Source: Myxococcales bacterium (GTDB taxonomy: Bacteria; Myxococcota_A; Polyangia; Polyangiales; Polyangiaceae). From it: DNA of 5,616 nt. The notes under the pieces were generated by a model. That model did no database searches and was not told where the DNA came from. It was given only the letters and a program-made list of their open reading frames with translations. The stretch is from assembly GCA_025362165.1 (NCBI GenBank), contig JANYHY010000015.1, positions 1 to 5,616 on the forward strand, read 5' to 3'. The translations under genes were made by a program, and so were the position numbers. This document shows, piece by piece, positions 1-4,484 of the stretch. Position 1 is the first letter of the stretch; the number at the start of each line of letters is the position of its first letter.

Positions 1-61
1 TTCGGCGAACATCAACGGCCTTCGGCGTAGCGGAGGTGCCGTTGGCACGCCCCAATCGTGT

Positions 62-67
62 TAGAAC
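62..67 (+). promoter_or_regulatory. Candidate -10 hexamer (TAGAAC) of a leaderless promoter for the 57-residue lipoprotein
   Basis: TAGAAC, preceded by TGT (an extended -10 TGN), lies 6 nt before the ATG at 74. That would place the transcription start at or next to the start codon. There is no Shine-Dalgarno sequence before this ATG. A TTGGCA at 42-47 resembles a -35 box, but the 14-nt spacer is too short for a standard sigma-70 promoter, so only the -10 is proposed. Confidence 0.35.
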
Positions 68-73
68 TGCGCC

Positions 74-247
74 ATGCGCTGGATGCTCTTGTTGGTTCTC
101 GTCGCCTGCAAAAATGACGATCTCGGGCCGCCGCCCGCCGCTCCTCCGCTCGATATGCCCTCGGCCTCTGCCTCTGCGATCGCGCCCGTGCCCTCTGCTT
201 CGGCGATGTGCACGAACGCACCGGCAGACGCTGGCTGCCCTCGCTGA
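74..247 (+). CDS. Small putative lipoprotein (57 aa), function unknown
   Basis: This short reading frame has a complete type II signal peptide: Met-Arg at residues 1-2, a hydrophobic stretch (Leu5-Val10), then a lipobox V-A-C with the acceptor Cys at residue 12. After lipidation and cleavage only about 46 residues would remain. They are rich in Pro, Ala and Ser (an SASASA run near residues 30-35) with two further cysteines at 46 and 55, which could pair in a disulfide. No catalytic domain can fit, and the composition looks like a membrane-anchored linker or spacer. The residues after the lipidated Cys are Lys-Asn. It converges on the kinase gene with 80 bp between the stop codons. The ATG has no ribosome-binding site but has a -10-like hexamer 6 nt upstream. 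The lipoprotein signal is visible directly; that the gene is expressed is an inference. It could instead be a degraded longer lipoprotein. Confidence 0.5.
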   Translation: MRWMLLLVLVACKNDDLGPPPAAPPLDMPSASASAIAPVPSASAMCTNAPADAGCPR

Positions 248-327
248 CTGACAATGACGCAGGCGCGCTCCTACGAGGACACGTCACGCACGCGCTCTGT
301 CATCCTCGGCGCATACGCACGTCGGCG

Positions 328-1458
328 CTAGAGTTTCTCGCGCTTGCTCGAGACGGGGACCTCTCCGCTCTCCGCGAGCATGATGTCCGCGACGCTGACG
401 CGCTCGGTGGGTTCTTTCTCCTCGAACAACGAGTCGCGAATCGGCACGTCGTCGTGCGGCGCGCCCTCCGCACTGACTGCGTTCTCTCGGGTCGAGTAGA
501 GGCCTTCGCTCATCTCGCCGAGTGCGCGGCGCAAGAACGCACGCCCATCTCCCACGCCCATCCCGAGCACGATCTTGCGCAAGTCGTAGGCGAGCACGCC
601 CGCGTGTAGGTAGCGTTCGGCCGGGTCGACTTGCGTCGCGCGCAAGAGCACCGCGCCGATTTCACTCGAGAGGATCGGATCGGTGATGCCCGTGTGGATG
701 TAGCCGTCTTTTGCGAACTTCAAGAGGTCCATCTCGCGCGCGTTGGGTGGGAAGCGCGGACCACGGAGGATCTCGAACATCAGCACGCCGAGCGCGAACA
801 CGTCGCTACGCGCGTCGCCCCGAGCGCCGCTCATCTCCTCTGGAGAGAGGTAGGTCACGCGCCTCGTCATCCGTTGCAGATCGCGCACGCCCGACCCCGA
901 GGGCAGGGCCATGCGAACGCCAAAGTCGGTGACCTTCACCTCGCCCTCCCACGACAACAGCACCTGGCGTGGTGACAAATCGTGGTGCGTGATGCCGAGC
1001 ACCGAGCCGTCGGGTGTGGGCACGTGTCTGGCGGCGAGCAACCCTTCGGCCACCTCTATGGCGATGAACAGCGCTAAATCCGTGGGGATCCTGCGACCCA
1101 CGGCTGCGTAGGCTTGAGCGAACACTGCGAGCGAGGCGCCGCTCACCAGCTGCGTGACGACGAAGGGCACGCCATTTTCACCAACGCCCATGCCCTGCGT
1201 GTCGGCGATGTTTGGGTGATTGATGTAGGCTGAGTGCCGAATCACACGAGCGAGCTTCGCGAGCGCGTCCCCGTCGAGCGGAGCGTTGTTGAACACCTTC
1301 AGCGCGACGGGGCGGCGAAGCTTGTACGCGTCCTCCGTCCAACCGCGATAGACTGTCGCGTGCTCTCCCACACCGAGGCGCTCGGCGACAGTCACCGAAC
1401 GTCCGTCGCCCAACTTGAACGCTGCCGGCGTCACAGCTGGAACCGACCCCGAGACCAT
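328..1458 (-). CDS. Eukaryotic-type Ser/Thr protein kinase homologue with altered catalytic loop
   Basis: A soluble Hanks-type kinase domain (about residues 24-285 of 376) is followed by an acidic, Ser/Thr-containing tail with no membrane segment, so a cytoplasmic protein is expected. Seen: a Gly-rich loop LGVGEHATV (28-36, third Gly replaced by Ala), the VALK lysine (Lys54), HPN (81-83), catalytic-loop HHDLSPRQ (158-165) with Asp160, DFG (178-180), SPE (205-207, in place of APE), Asp219 in SDVFALG, and Arg282 in DPAERY. Deviations from the family: HRD is HHD, the catalytic-loop Lys is Ser162, the metal-binding Asn is Gln165, and no Glu sits at the expected helix-C position about 9 residues before HPN. 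It may therefore be weakly active or a pseudokinase acting as a scaffold. The start is taken as the ATG at 1458. An in-frame TTG at 1467 adds three residues and lies 6 nt after a TAGCTT hexamer, so it is a real alternative. The gene is divergent from the ferredoxin operon. Its substrate is unknown. Confidence 0.9.
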   Translation of the reverse strand: MVSGSVPAVTPAAFKLGDGRSVTVAERLGVGEHATVYRGWTEDAYKLRRPVALKVFNNAPLDGDALAKLARVIRHSAYINHPNIADTQGMGVGENGVPFVVTQLVSGASLAVFAQAYAAVGRRIPTDLALFIAIEVAEGLLAARHVPTPDGSVLGITHHDLSPRQVLLSWEGEVKVTDFGVRMALPSGSGVRDLQRMTRRVTYLSPEEMSGARGDARSDVFALGVLMFEILRGPRFPPNAREMDLLKFAKDGYIHTGITDPILSSEIGAVLLRATQVDPAERYLHAGVLAYDLRKIVLGMGVGDGRAFLRRALGEMSEGLYSTRENAVSAEGAPHDDVPIRDSLFEEKEPTERVSVADIMLAESGEVPVSSKREKL

Positions 1459-1473
1459 CGGAAACAAAGCTGC

Positions 1474-1479
1474 AAGCTA
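1474..1479 (-). promoter_or_regulatory. Candidate -10 hexamer (TAGCTT) for the kinase gene
   Basis: Read on the minus strand, TAGCTT ends 6 nt before the in-frame TTG (1467) and 15 nt before the ATG (1458). It would give either a leaderless TTG-initiated message or a leader of about 9 nt to the ATG. No Shine-Dalgarno sequence is seen before either start. No convincing -35 box is visible at 16-18 nt spacing. Confidence 0.3.
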
Positions 1480-1540
1480 CGAACCACGAAATTTCCGGTG
1501 ACGGATTGGTGGAGAGTCATGAAAGCATTAGCGCCTCACC

Positions 1541-1557
1541 CCGCCCAGCAGGGGCGG
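1541..1557. repeat. Inverted repeat CCGCCC-N5-GGGCGG in the divergent intergenic region
   Basis: Six perfectly complementary base pairs flank the 5-nt loop AGCAG. It lies between the kinase start and the ferredoxin promoter candidate, outside both predicted transcripts. There is no T-tract on either side, so it is unlikely to be an intrinsic terminator. It could be a regulator site or simply GC-rich chance pairing. Confidence 0.4.
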
Positions 1558-1568
1558 ACCTGGGGCCA

Positions 1569-1586
1569 TGGATCGCGAACGATCCA
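1569..1586. repeat. Inverted repeat TGGATCG-CGAA-CGATCCA, operator-like
   Basis: Seven perfectly complementary bases flank a 4-nt centre. It lies 11 nt downstream of the GC-rich repeat at 1541-1557 and 28 nt upstream of the -10-like TACTTT at 1614. The size and position fit a dimeric regulator operator for the ferredoxin operon, possibly shared with the kinase gene. The repeat is seen directly; the role is inferred. Confidence 0.4.
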
Positions 1587-1613
1587 ATCGGCTGATCCAT
1601 GAGGGAAATCGAA

Positions 1614-1619
1614 TACTTT
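1614..1619 (+). promoter_or_regulatory. Candidate -10 hexamer (TACTTT) for the ferredoxin operon
   Basis: TACTTT lies 16 nt before the ATG at 1636, and CTGATC at 1592-1597 is a partial -35 match with a 16-nt spacer. It would give a short untranslated leader of about 10 nt. No clear ribosome-binding site precedes the ATG. Confidence 0.3.
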
Positions 1620-1635
1620 GGCGCACGGTGTAGGC

Positions 1636-1947
1636 ATGCGTGAGGTCCCTCTCCGACCCTCGGTGCACGTCCTGGTGTGCACGAACCTGCGCGCGTCGGA
1701 CGCGGCTCTCGGACCAGGGTGCGGAGACTCGGGCGAACGCGTGTATGATGCATTCAAACGCGAAGTGGACCGCCGAGGCGCACACCGCGCGATTTGGATC
1801 GCTCGCACGCGTTGCCTTGGAGTGTGCCCCAAGCATGGCGCCACGGTGATCGTGCATCCCGGCGCGGATGTATTGGCGGAGGTGGAGCCTGCGGACGCAC
1901 CATCAGTCTTGCTCGCCGCCCTCGATCGCACCACAAAGGATCCATGA
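1636..1947 (+). CDS. Thioredoxin-like [2Fe-2S] ferredoxin
   Basis: This 103-residue protein matches the small thioredoxin-fold ferredoxins (Aquifex Fd4 / NuoE C-terminal-like type), which carry one [2Fe-2S] cluster for electron transfer. The four cluster cysteines are visible as Cys15, Cys29, Cys60 and Cys64. Spacings are 13, 30 and 3 residues, with the diagnostic second pair in TRCLGVCPKHG (58-68). The order is a beta strand (HVLVC), a Cys-containing loop, a helix (GERVYDAFKREV), a second strand (AIWIART), the C-x3-C loop, then VIVHPGADVLAEVEPADA, equivalent to the family's strand and final helix. No signal peptide is present, so it is cytoplasmic. The start is the ATG at 1636; an in-frame TTG at 1618 would add six residues but lies inside the -10-like hexamer. 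It is first of three overlapping genes. The redox partner is not identifiable here. The fold assignment is firm; the specific role is unknown. Confidence 0.88.
   Translation: MREVPLRPSVHVLVCTNLRASDAALGPGCGDSGERVYDAFKREVDRRGAHRAIWIARTRCLGVCPKHGATVIVHPGADVLAEVEPADAPSVLLAALDRTTKDP
1935..1940 (+). promoter_or_regulatory. Ribosome-binding site AAAGGA for the 80-residue protein
   Basis: AAAGGA ends 3 nt before the ATG at 1944, inside the ferredoxin coding region. The spacing is short, but the ATGA stop/start overlap allows translational coupling. The site supports choosing 1944 as the start over upstream in-frame ATGs that lie inside the ferredoxin gene. Confidence 0.45.
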
Positions 1948-2186
1948 GCAAGACGGACTGGGCCGCCATCGAGACGATCGTTCGCGAGATGGAGGAGCTC
2001 CAGATGCAGAAGGTCTTCGACCTCGCGCGACGACTGGTGCCGAACCTCACGCTCGAAGACATGCGCAACCCACACGATTTCCCGGAGCTCGGTGACACCG
2101 ACTGGCACTACGAAGACGGCATTTTAACAGGGATCCAGAGCGTGCAGGCAGCGCTCGCGGCGCTCAAGATCAGGAGCCAGCCGTGA
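1944..2186 (+). CDS. Conserved-looking hypothetical protein (80 aa) between ferredoxin and Smr genes
   Basis: I do not recognise this family. The protein is small, acidic to neutral, and lacks a signal peptide, cysteines and a membrane segment. Residues 5-31 read as one amphipathic helix (AAIETIVREMEELQMQKVFDLARRL). A central stretch follows, rich in Asp, Pro, His and aromatic residues (PNLTLEDMRNPHDFPEL, then DWHYEDG at 53-59), and a C-terminal helix (about 60-75, GIQSVQAALAAL). This reads as a compact helical protein, perhaps a small adaptor or dimer. The ATG overlaps the ferredoxin stop (ATGA) and its own stop overlaps the GTG start of the Smr gene (GTGA), so it is almost certainly translated with both. 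That coupling, together with codon-like third-position GC, is the main evidence that it is real. Function unknown. Confidence 0.82.
   Translation: MSKTDWAAIETIVREMEELQMQKVFDLARRLVPNLTLEDMRNPHDFPELGDTDWHYEDGILTGIQSVQAALAALKIRSQP
2172..2176 (+). promoter_or_regulatory. Ribosome-binding site AGGAG fixing the GTG start of the Smr gene
   Basis: AGGAG sits 6 nt before the GTG at 2183, the best Shine-Dalgarno match in the window. It supports GTG 2183 as the start despite the non-ATG codon and its overlap with the preceding stop codon. Confidence 0.65.
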
Positions 2187-2851
2187 AGAAGAAGAAGGTG
2201 GACAAGCACAATCCCTTCGCGGCACTTGAGAAGGTGAAGCTGCCAGTGACGGAGGACGCAAAGAAGGCACCGCCAGCTCCGCCGAAGCCGACGCGCGTGA
2301 CGCCGGAAGAAGAGCGCCTCGCGTTCCATCGGTTGATGAGCGGGGTCAGCCCGCTCGACAAGAAAGCGCGCGTGCCGACCTCGGCGCCTGTCGAGCGATC
2401 CATGATGATGAGCAAGACCCCCGAAGGCGCGCGCGCCGAGGAGGTTGACGCTTCACTGCGACTCTCCGAGCTCGCGCGACCGAAGTTCGAGGTGCAAGAC
2501 GACGGCAAGCACGCTGAGGGCCGCGTGAGCTCGATCGCACCAGACCTGATGAGACGCCTGCGCCGCGGGCAGCTCGCGATCGACGGCCGCCTGGATCTGC
2601 ACGGTCTTGGCGTGGATGAGGCGAAGGTAGCGCTCGGCCACTTCTTGCGAAAAATGCGGACTCGCGGCGAGAAGTGCGTCCTCGTGATTCACGGAAAAGG
2701 CCGCCACTCGCTGTCTGGAGAAGGTGTGCTCCGCGGTGAGATGAGCGCGTGGCTCTCGCAAGGTCCAGCGAGCGCGAACGTAGACGCCTTCGCATCACAG
2801 ACCGATCCCGATGGCGACTCTGGATCGATGCTCGTGCTCTTGCGGCGTTGA
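2183..2851 (+). CDS. Smr-domain (Smr/MutS2 family) protein, putative endonuclease
   Basis: The 222-residue protein carries a C-terminal Smr domain (about 127-222), related to the MutS2 C-terminus and E. coli SmrA/SmrB. Landmarks are LRRGQLAIDGRLDLHGL (126-142) with the DLHG motif at 138-141, HGKGRHS at 170-176 (family HGxGxHS), the LR and W of the following helix (183-190), and the closing strand MLVLLRR. Smr proteins nick or cleave nucleic acid; SmrB in E. coli cuts mRNA at collided ribosomes. Whether this one acts on DNA or RNA cannot be read from the sequence. Residues 1-125 form a long, charged, Pro/Lys-rich and probably disordered extension starting MKKKKVDKHNPF. It contains PPAPPKP and an MMM run and may serve for binding a partner or nucleic acid. 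The family's GGxGA turn is GDSGS (211-215), a mild deviation. The GTG start overlaps the upstream stop codon and has a good AGGAG site, making it last in the ferredoxin operon. Confidence 0.92.
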   Translation: MKKKKVDKHNPFAALEKVKLPVTEDAKKAPPAPPKPTRVTPEEERLAFHRLMSGVSPLDKKARVPTSAPVERSMMMSKTPEGARAEEVDASLRLSELARPKFEVQDDGKHAEGRVSSIAPDLMRRLRRGQLAIDGRLDLHGLGVDEAKVALGHFLRKMRTRGEKCVLVIHGKGRHSLSGEGVLRGEMSAWLSQGPASANVDAFASQTDPDGDSGSMLVLLRR

Positions 2852-2897
2852 CGCACGGCGCAAGCAACATCCGCTAGCCGTTGCCGGTTCGAGGCAC

Positions 2898-2903
2898 TAG
2901 GGT
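2898..2903 (+). promoter_or_regulatory. Candidate -10 hexamer (TAGGGT) of a leaderless promoter for ilvE
   Basis: TAGGGT lies 7 nt before the ATG at 2911 and no Shine-Dalgarno sequence is present. TTGCCG at 2881-2886 looks like a -35 box but is only 11 nt upstream, too close for standard sigma-70 geometry. The position suggests transcription starting at the ATG. The 59-bp gap after the Smr gene leaves room for a separate promoter. Confidence 0.35.
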
Positions 2904-2910
2904 TGGCCCT

Positions 2911-3831
2911 ATGGTCGACAAGGTCCAAAAAATCTGGATCGACGGTGCGCTCGTCGATTGGGATGACGCGAACGTCCACATCCTCACGCACACGATCCAC
3001 TACGGGCTCGGCGCGTTCGAGGGCATCCGCGCCTACAAGCGGCAGAACGGACAGACCACGGTGTTCCGTTTGAAGGAGCACATCGACCGGCTCTTCGACA
3101 GCTGCAAGCTGATCTTGATGAAGCCCGAGTACACGCGCGAGCAGATCATGACTGCCTGCACGGAGATTTTGCGCGTCAACAAAATGGAAGAGGGCTACAT
3201 CCGCCCCATGGTGTTCGTCGGCGAAGGCGCGATGGGCATTTACGCGCCGAACAACCCGCACCGCACCACGGTCATCGCGTGGAAGTGGGGTGCTTACCTC
3301 GGTGAAGAGGCGCTCAAGAACGGCATCCGCGCCAAGATCAGCTCGTACTCGCGCCACCACATCAACGTCTCGCTCGCGAAGGGCAAGATCATGGGCCAAT
3401 ACACCAACAGCGTGTTGGCCAAGCGCGAGGCCAAGCTTGGTGGTTATGACGAGGCTATCCTGCTCGACACGAACGGCTACGTGAGCGAAGGCTCTGGCGA
3501 GAACATCTTCATCGTCAAGCACGGCGTCATCTACACGCCAGACCTGTCGTGCTCCATCCTCTCTGGCATCACGCGCGAGACGGTCATCACGCTCGCGCGC
3601 GAAGAGGGGCTCACGCTGCAAGAGTGCCGCATCACACGCGACCAGCTCTTGCTCGCCGACGAGGTCTTCTTCACGGGCACGGCCGCGGAGGTCACGCCCG
3701 TTCGCGAGGTCGACAACCGCAGCATCGGCGAGGGGGCCGTCGGCCCGATCACCAAACGCATTCAATCGCGCTTCTTCGAGGTCGTCCGCGGCAACGACAC
3801 GACCCACCCCGAGTGGCTCACACGAGTTTGA
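2911..3831 (+). CDS. ilvE: Branched-chain amino acid aminotransferase
   Basis: This fold-type IV PLP enzyme transfers the amino group between glutamate/2-oxoglutarate and the keto acids of valine, leucine and isoleucine, in the cytoplasm. The 306-residue length matches E. coli IlvE (309), and similarity runs end to end. Seen: HYGLGAFEGIR (30-40), FRLKEHIDRL (52-61, Arg60 equivalent to the E. coli active-site Arg), YIRP (96-99), WGAYLG (126-131), GKIMGQYTNS (158-167) with the probable Schiff-base Lys159, SEGSGENIF (192-200) with Glu193, SGITRE (218-223), and TGTAAEVTPV (255-264) with phosphate-binding Thr257. No key residue is missing. The start is ATG 2911, because an in-frame TTG at 2881 adds ten residues that lie in promoter-like sequence and have no counterpart in E. 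coli IlvE. A D-amino-acid or aminodeoxychorismate-lyase relative is less likely given the length and motifs. The next gene starts 5 bp after the stop. Confidence 0.97.
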   Translation: MVDKVQKIWIDGALVDWDDANVHILTHTIHYGLGAFEGIRAYKRQNGQTTVFRLKEHIDRLFDSCKLILMKPEYTREQIMTACTEILRVNKMEEGYIRPMVFVGEGAMGIYAPNNPHRTTVIAWKWGAYLGEEALKNGIRAKISSYSRHHINVSLAKGKIMGQYTNSVLAKREAKLGGYDEAILLDTNGYVSEGSGENIFIVKHGVIYTPDLSCSILSGITRETVITLAREEGLTLQECRITRDQLLLADEVFFTGTAAEVTPVREVDNRSIGEGAVGPITKRIQSRFFEVVRGNDTTHPEWLTRV

Positions 3832-3836
3832 TCTCC

Positions 3837-4457
3837 ATGCGCGCGCTCGTCGCGGCGCTCGCCCTCGCAGCTTGCGGTCCCGCGGTCGTCGAGCAGAAGC
3901 CAGCGCAACCGCCGCCCGCGCAGGACGGCAGCAGCTTGCTCGATTCGTCGCCGCGCTGGCCGCGCTTCGTCTCGACGCGCTTCGGGATCTCGCTCGCGCT
4001 GCCCGACGGCAAGGCGTGGAAGGTCGATGACCACACCAAGCCCTTCTTGTGGGCGACGCACGAGGCGTCGCAGAGCTCGCTCGTCGTGCGCGCCTGGTCC
4101 GACGACGACCTCATGAGCCGCCAGCGCTGCGAGACCAGAGCGCGCGAGCTGGGCATTTTTCCGGACGCGGAGCTCGAGACGGTCGCCGACGATCACGTGG
4201 CCGAGCCGCCTGCCTATGACACGCGATTGTGGATCGCGATAGACCCTCGCGGCAGCCGCGGGCTCGTCGGTCATGTCATCGCCGTGGGTGGCTATGTCCG
4301 CCGTTGCATCTTCTTCCACTTCGAGACCGTGGTGGCTGCAGGCAAAGAGGACGTGCTCACCTCGAGGTTGGCGCTGGCGCGGGCGCGCATCTTCAAAGGG
4401 GTCGAGCTCGGGAGCATCGACGCGGTCGAGCGAGAGCGACCGACAGTGAACCACTGA
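3837..4457 (+). CDS. Putative lipoprotein (206 aa), function unknown
   Basis: A short type II signal peptide (MRALVAALALAAC) ends in the lipobox L-A-A-C with acceptor Cys13. A Pro/Ala/Gln-rich linker (about 14-38) leads to a globular domain of about 165 residues. It opens with RFVSTRFGISLALPDGKAW (43-61) and continues through TKPFLWATHEASQSSLVVRAW. This layout, an F-x-I-x-L-P-D-G...W strand pair followed by hydrophobic strands, recalls PsbP/Mog1-like periplasmic domains, but that is a guess from pattern only. Two Cys (98, 157) could form a disulfide. A C-terminal helix contains LTSRLALARARIF. Residue 14 after the Cys is Gly, so the usual Asp inner-membrane retention signal is absent and outer-membrane sorting is plausible. 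The start is ATG 3837, 5 bp after the ilvE stop; the same frame is open far upstream but only as a shadow of ilvE. It is probably co-transcribed with ilvE. Confidence 0.82.
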   Translation: MRALVAALALAACGPAVVEQKPAQPPPAQDGSSLLDSSPRWPRFVSTRFGISLALPDGKAWKVDDHTKPFLWATHEASQSSLVVRAWSDDDLMSRQRCETRARELGIFPDAELETVADDHVAEPPAYDTRLWIAIDPRGSRGLVGHVIAVGGYVRRCIFFHFETVVAAGKEDVLTSRLALARARIFKGVELGSIDAVERERPTVNH

Positions 4458-4471
4458 CCCAGGTCGTGGGT

Positions 4472-4477
4472 TATCGT
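4472..4477 (+). promoter_or_regulatory. Candidate -10 hexamer (TATCGT) of a leaderless promoter for the Cys-rich lipoprotein
   Basis: TATCGT lies 7 nt before the ATG at 4485, in the 27-bp gap after the previous stop. No Shine-Dalgarno sequence is present. CTGACC at 4454-4459 resembles a -35 box but with only 12 nt spacing. The geometry is the same as at 2898-2911. Confidence 0.35.
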
Positions 4478-4484
4478 GTCGCCG

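Noticed and set aside
1..30. Possible tail of an upstream plus-strand gene (frame 1, ending TAG at 28-30), or a leftward gene starting near ATG 12
   Set aside because: Only nine codons or a few codons are visible; neither can be told from chance. A direct repeat of TTCGGCG (1-7, 21-27) is also too short to interpret.
42..47. TTGGCA (42), TTGCCG (2881) and CTGACC (4454) as a shared -35 box
   Set aside because: The gaps to the -10-like hexamers are 14, 11 and 12 nt, inconsistent with each other and too short for sigma-70 spacing.
36..48. Hairpin GTGCC-GTT-GGCAC
   Set aside because: Five base pairs with a 3-nt loop and no T-tract are common by chance in GC-rich DNA.
274..308. CGAGGA / TCCTCG inverted arms between the convergent genes, considered as a terminator
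   Set aside because: Only six base pairs around a 23-nt loop and no T-tract on either strand; not a supported intrinsic terminator.
328..1467. Plus-strand open frames within the kinase gene
   Set aside because: All are short or lack motifs, while the minus frame shows the ordered kinase motifs across its length.
2689..3807. Long minus-strand open frame (372 codons) opposite ilvE
   Set aside because: Its sequence is a mirror of strongly conserved ilvE codons and is rich in Arg, Asp and Val as expected from the complement of GC-rich coding DNA. It has no domain and covers the end of the Smr gene.
3549..3836. Upstream extension of the 206-residue lipoprotein frame into ilvE
   Set aside because: The extension is His/Arg-rich out-of-frame ilvE sequence. 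Starting at 3837 puts the signal peptide at the N-terminus where it must be.
3762..4454. Minus-strand open frame (230 codons) opposite the 206-residue lipoprotein
   Set aside because: Low-complexity Arg/Asp/Ala composition typical of antisense frames, with no motif; the plus frame has a clear lipobox.
4444..4456. CAGTG-AAC-CACTG hairpin at the lipoprotein stop codon, considered as a terminator
   Set aside because: Five base pairs, no T-run, and followed at once by another gene; most likely chance.
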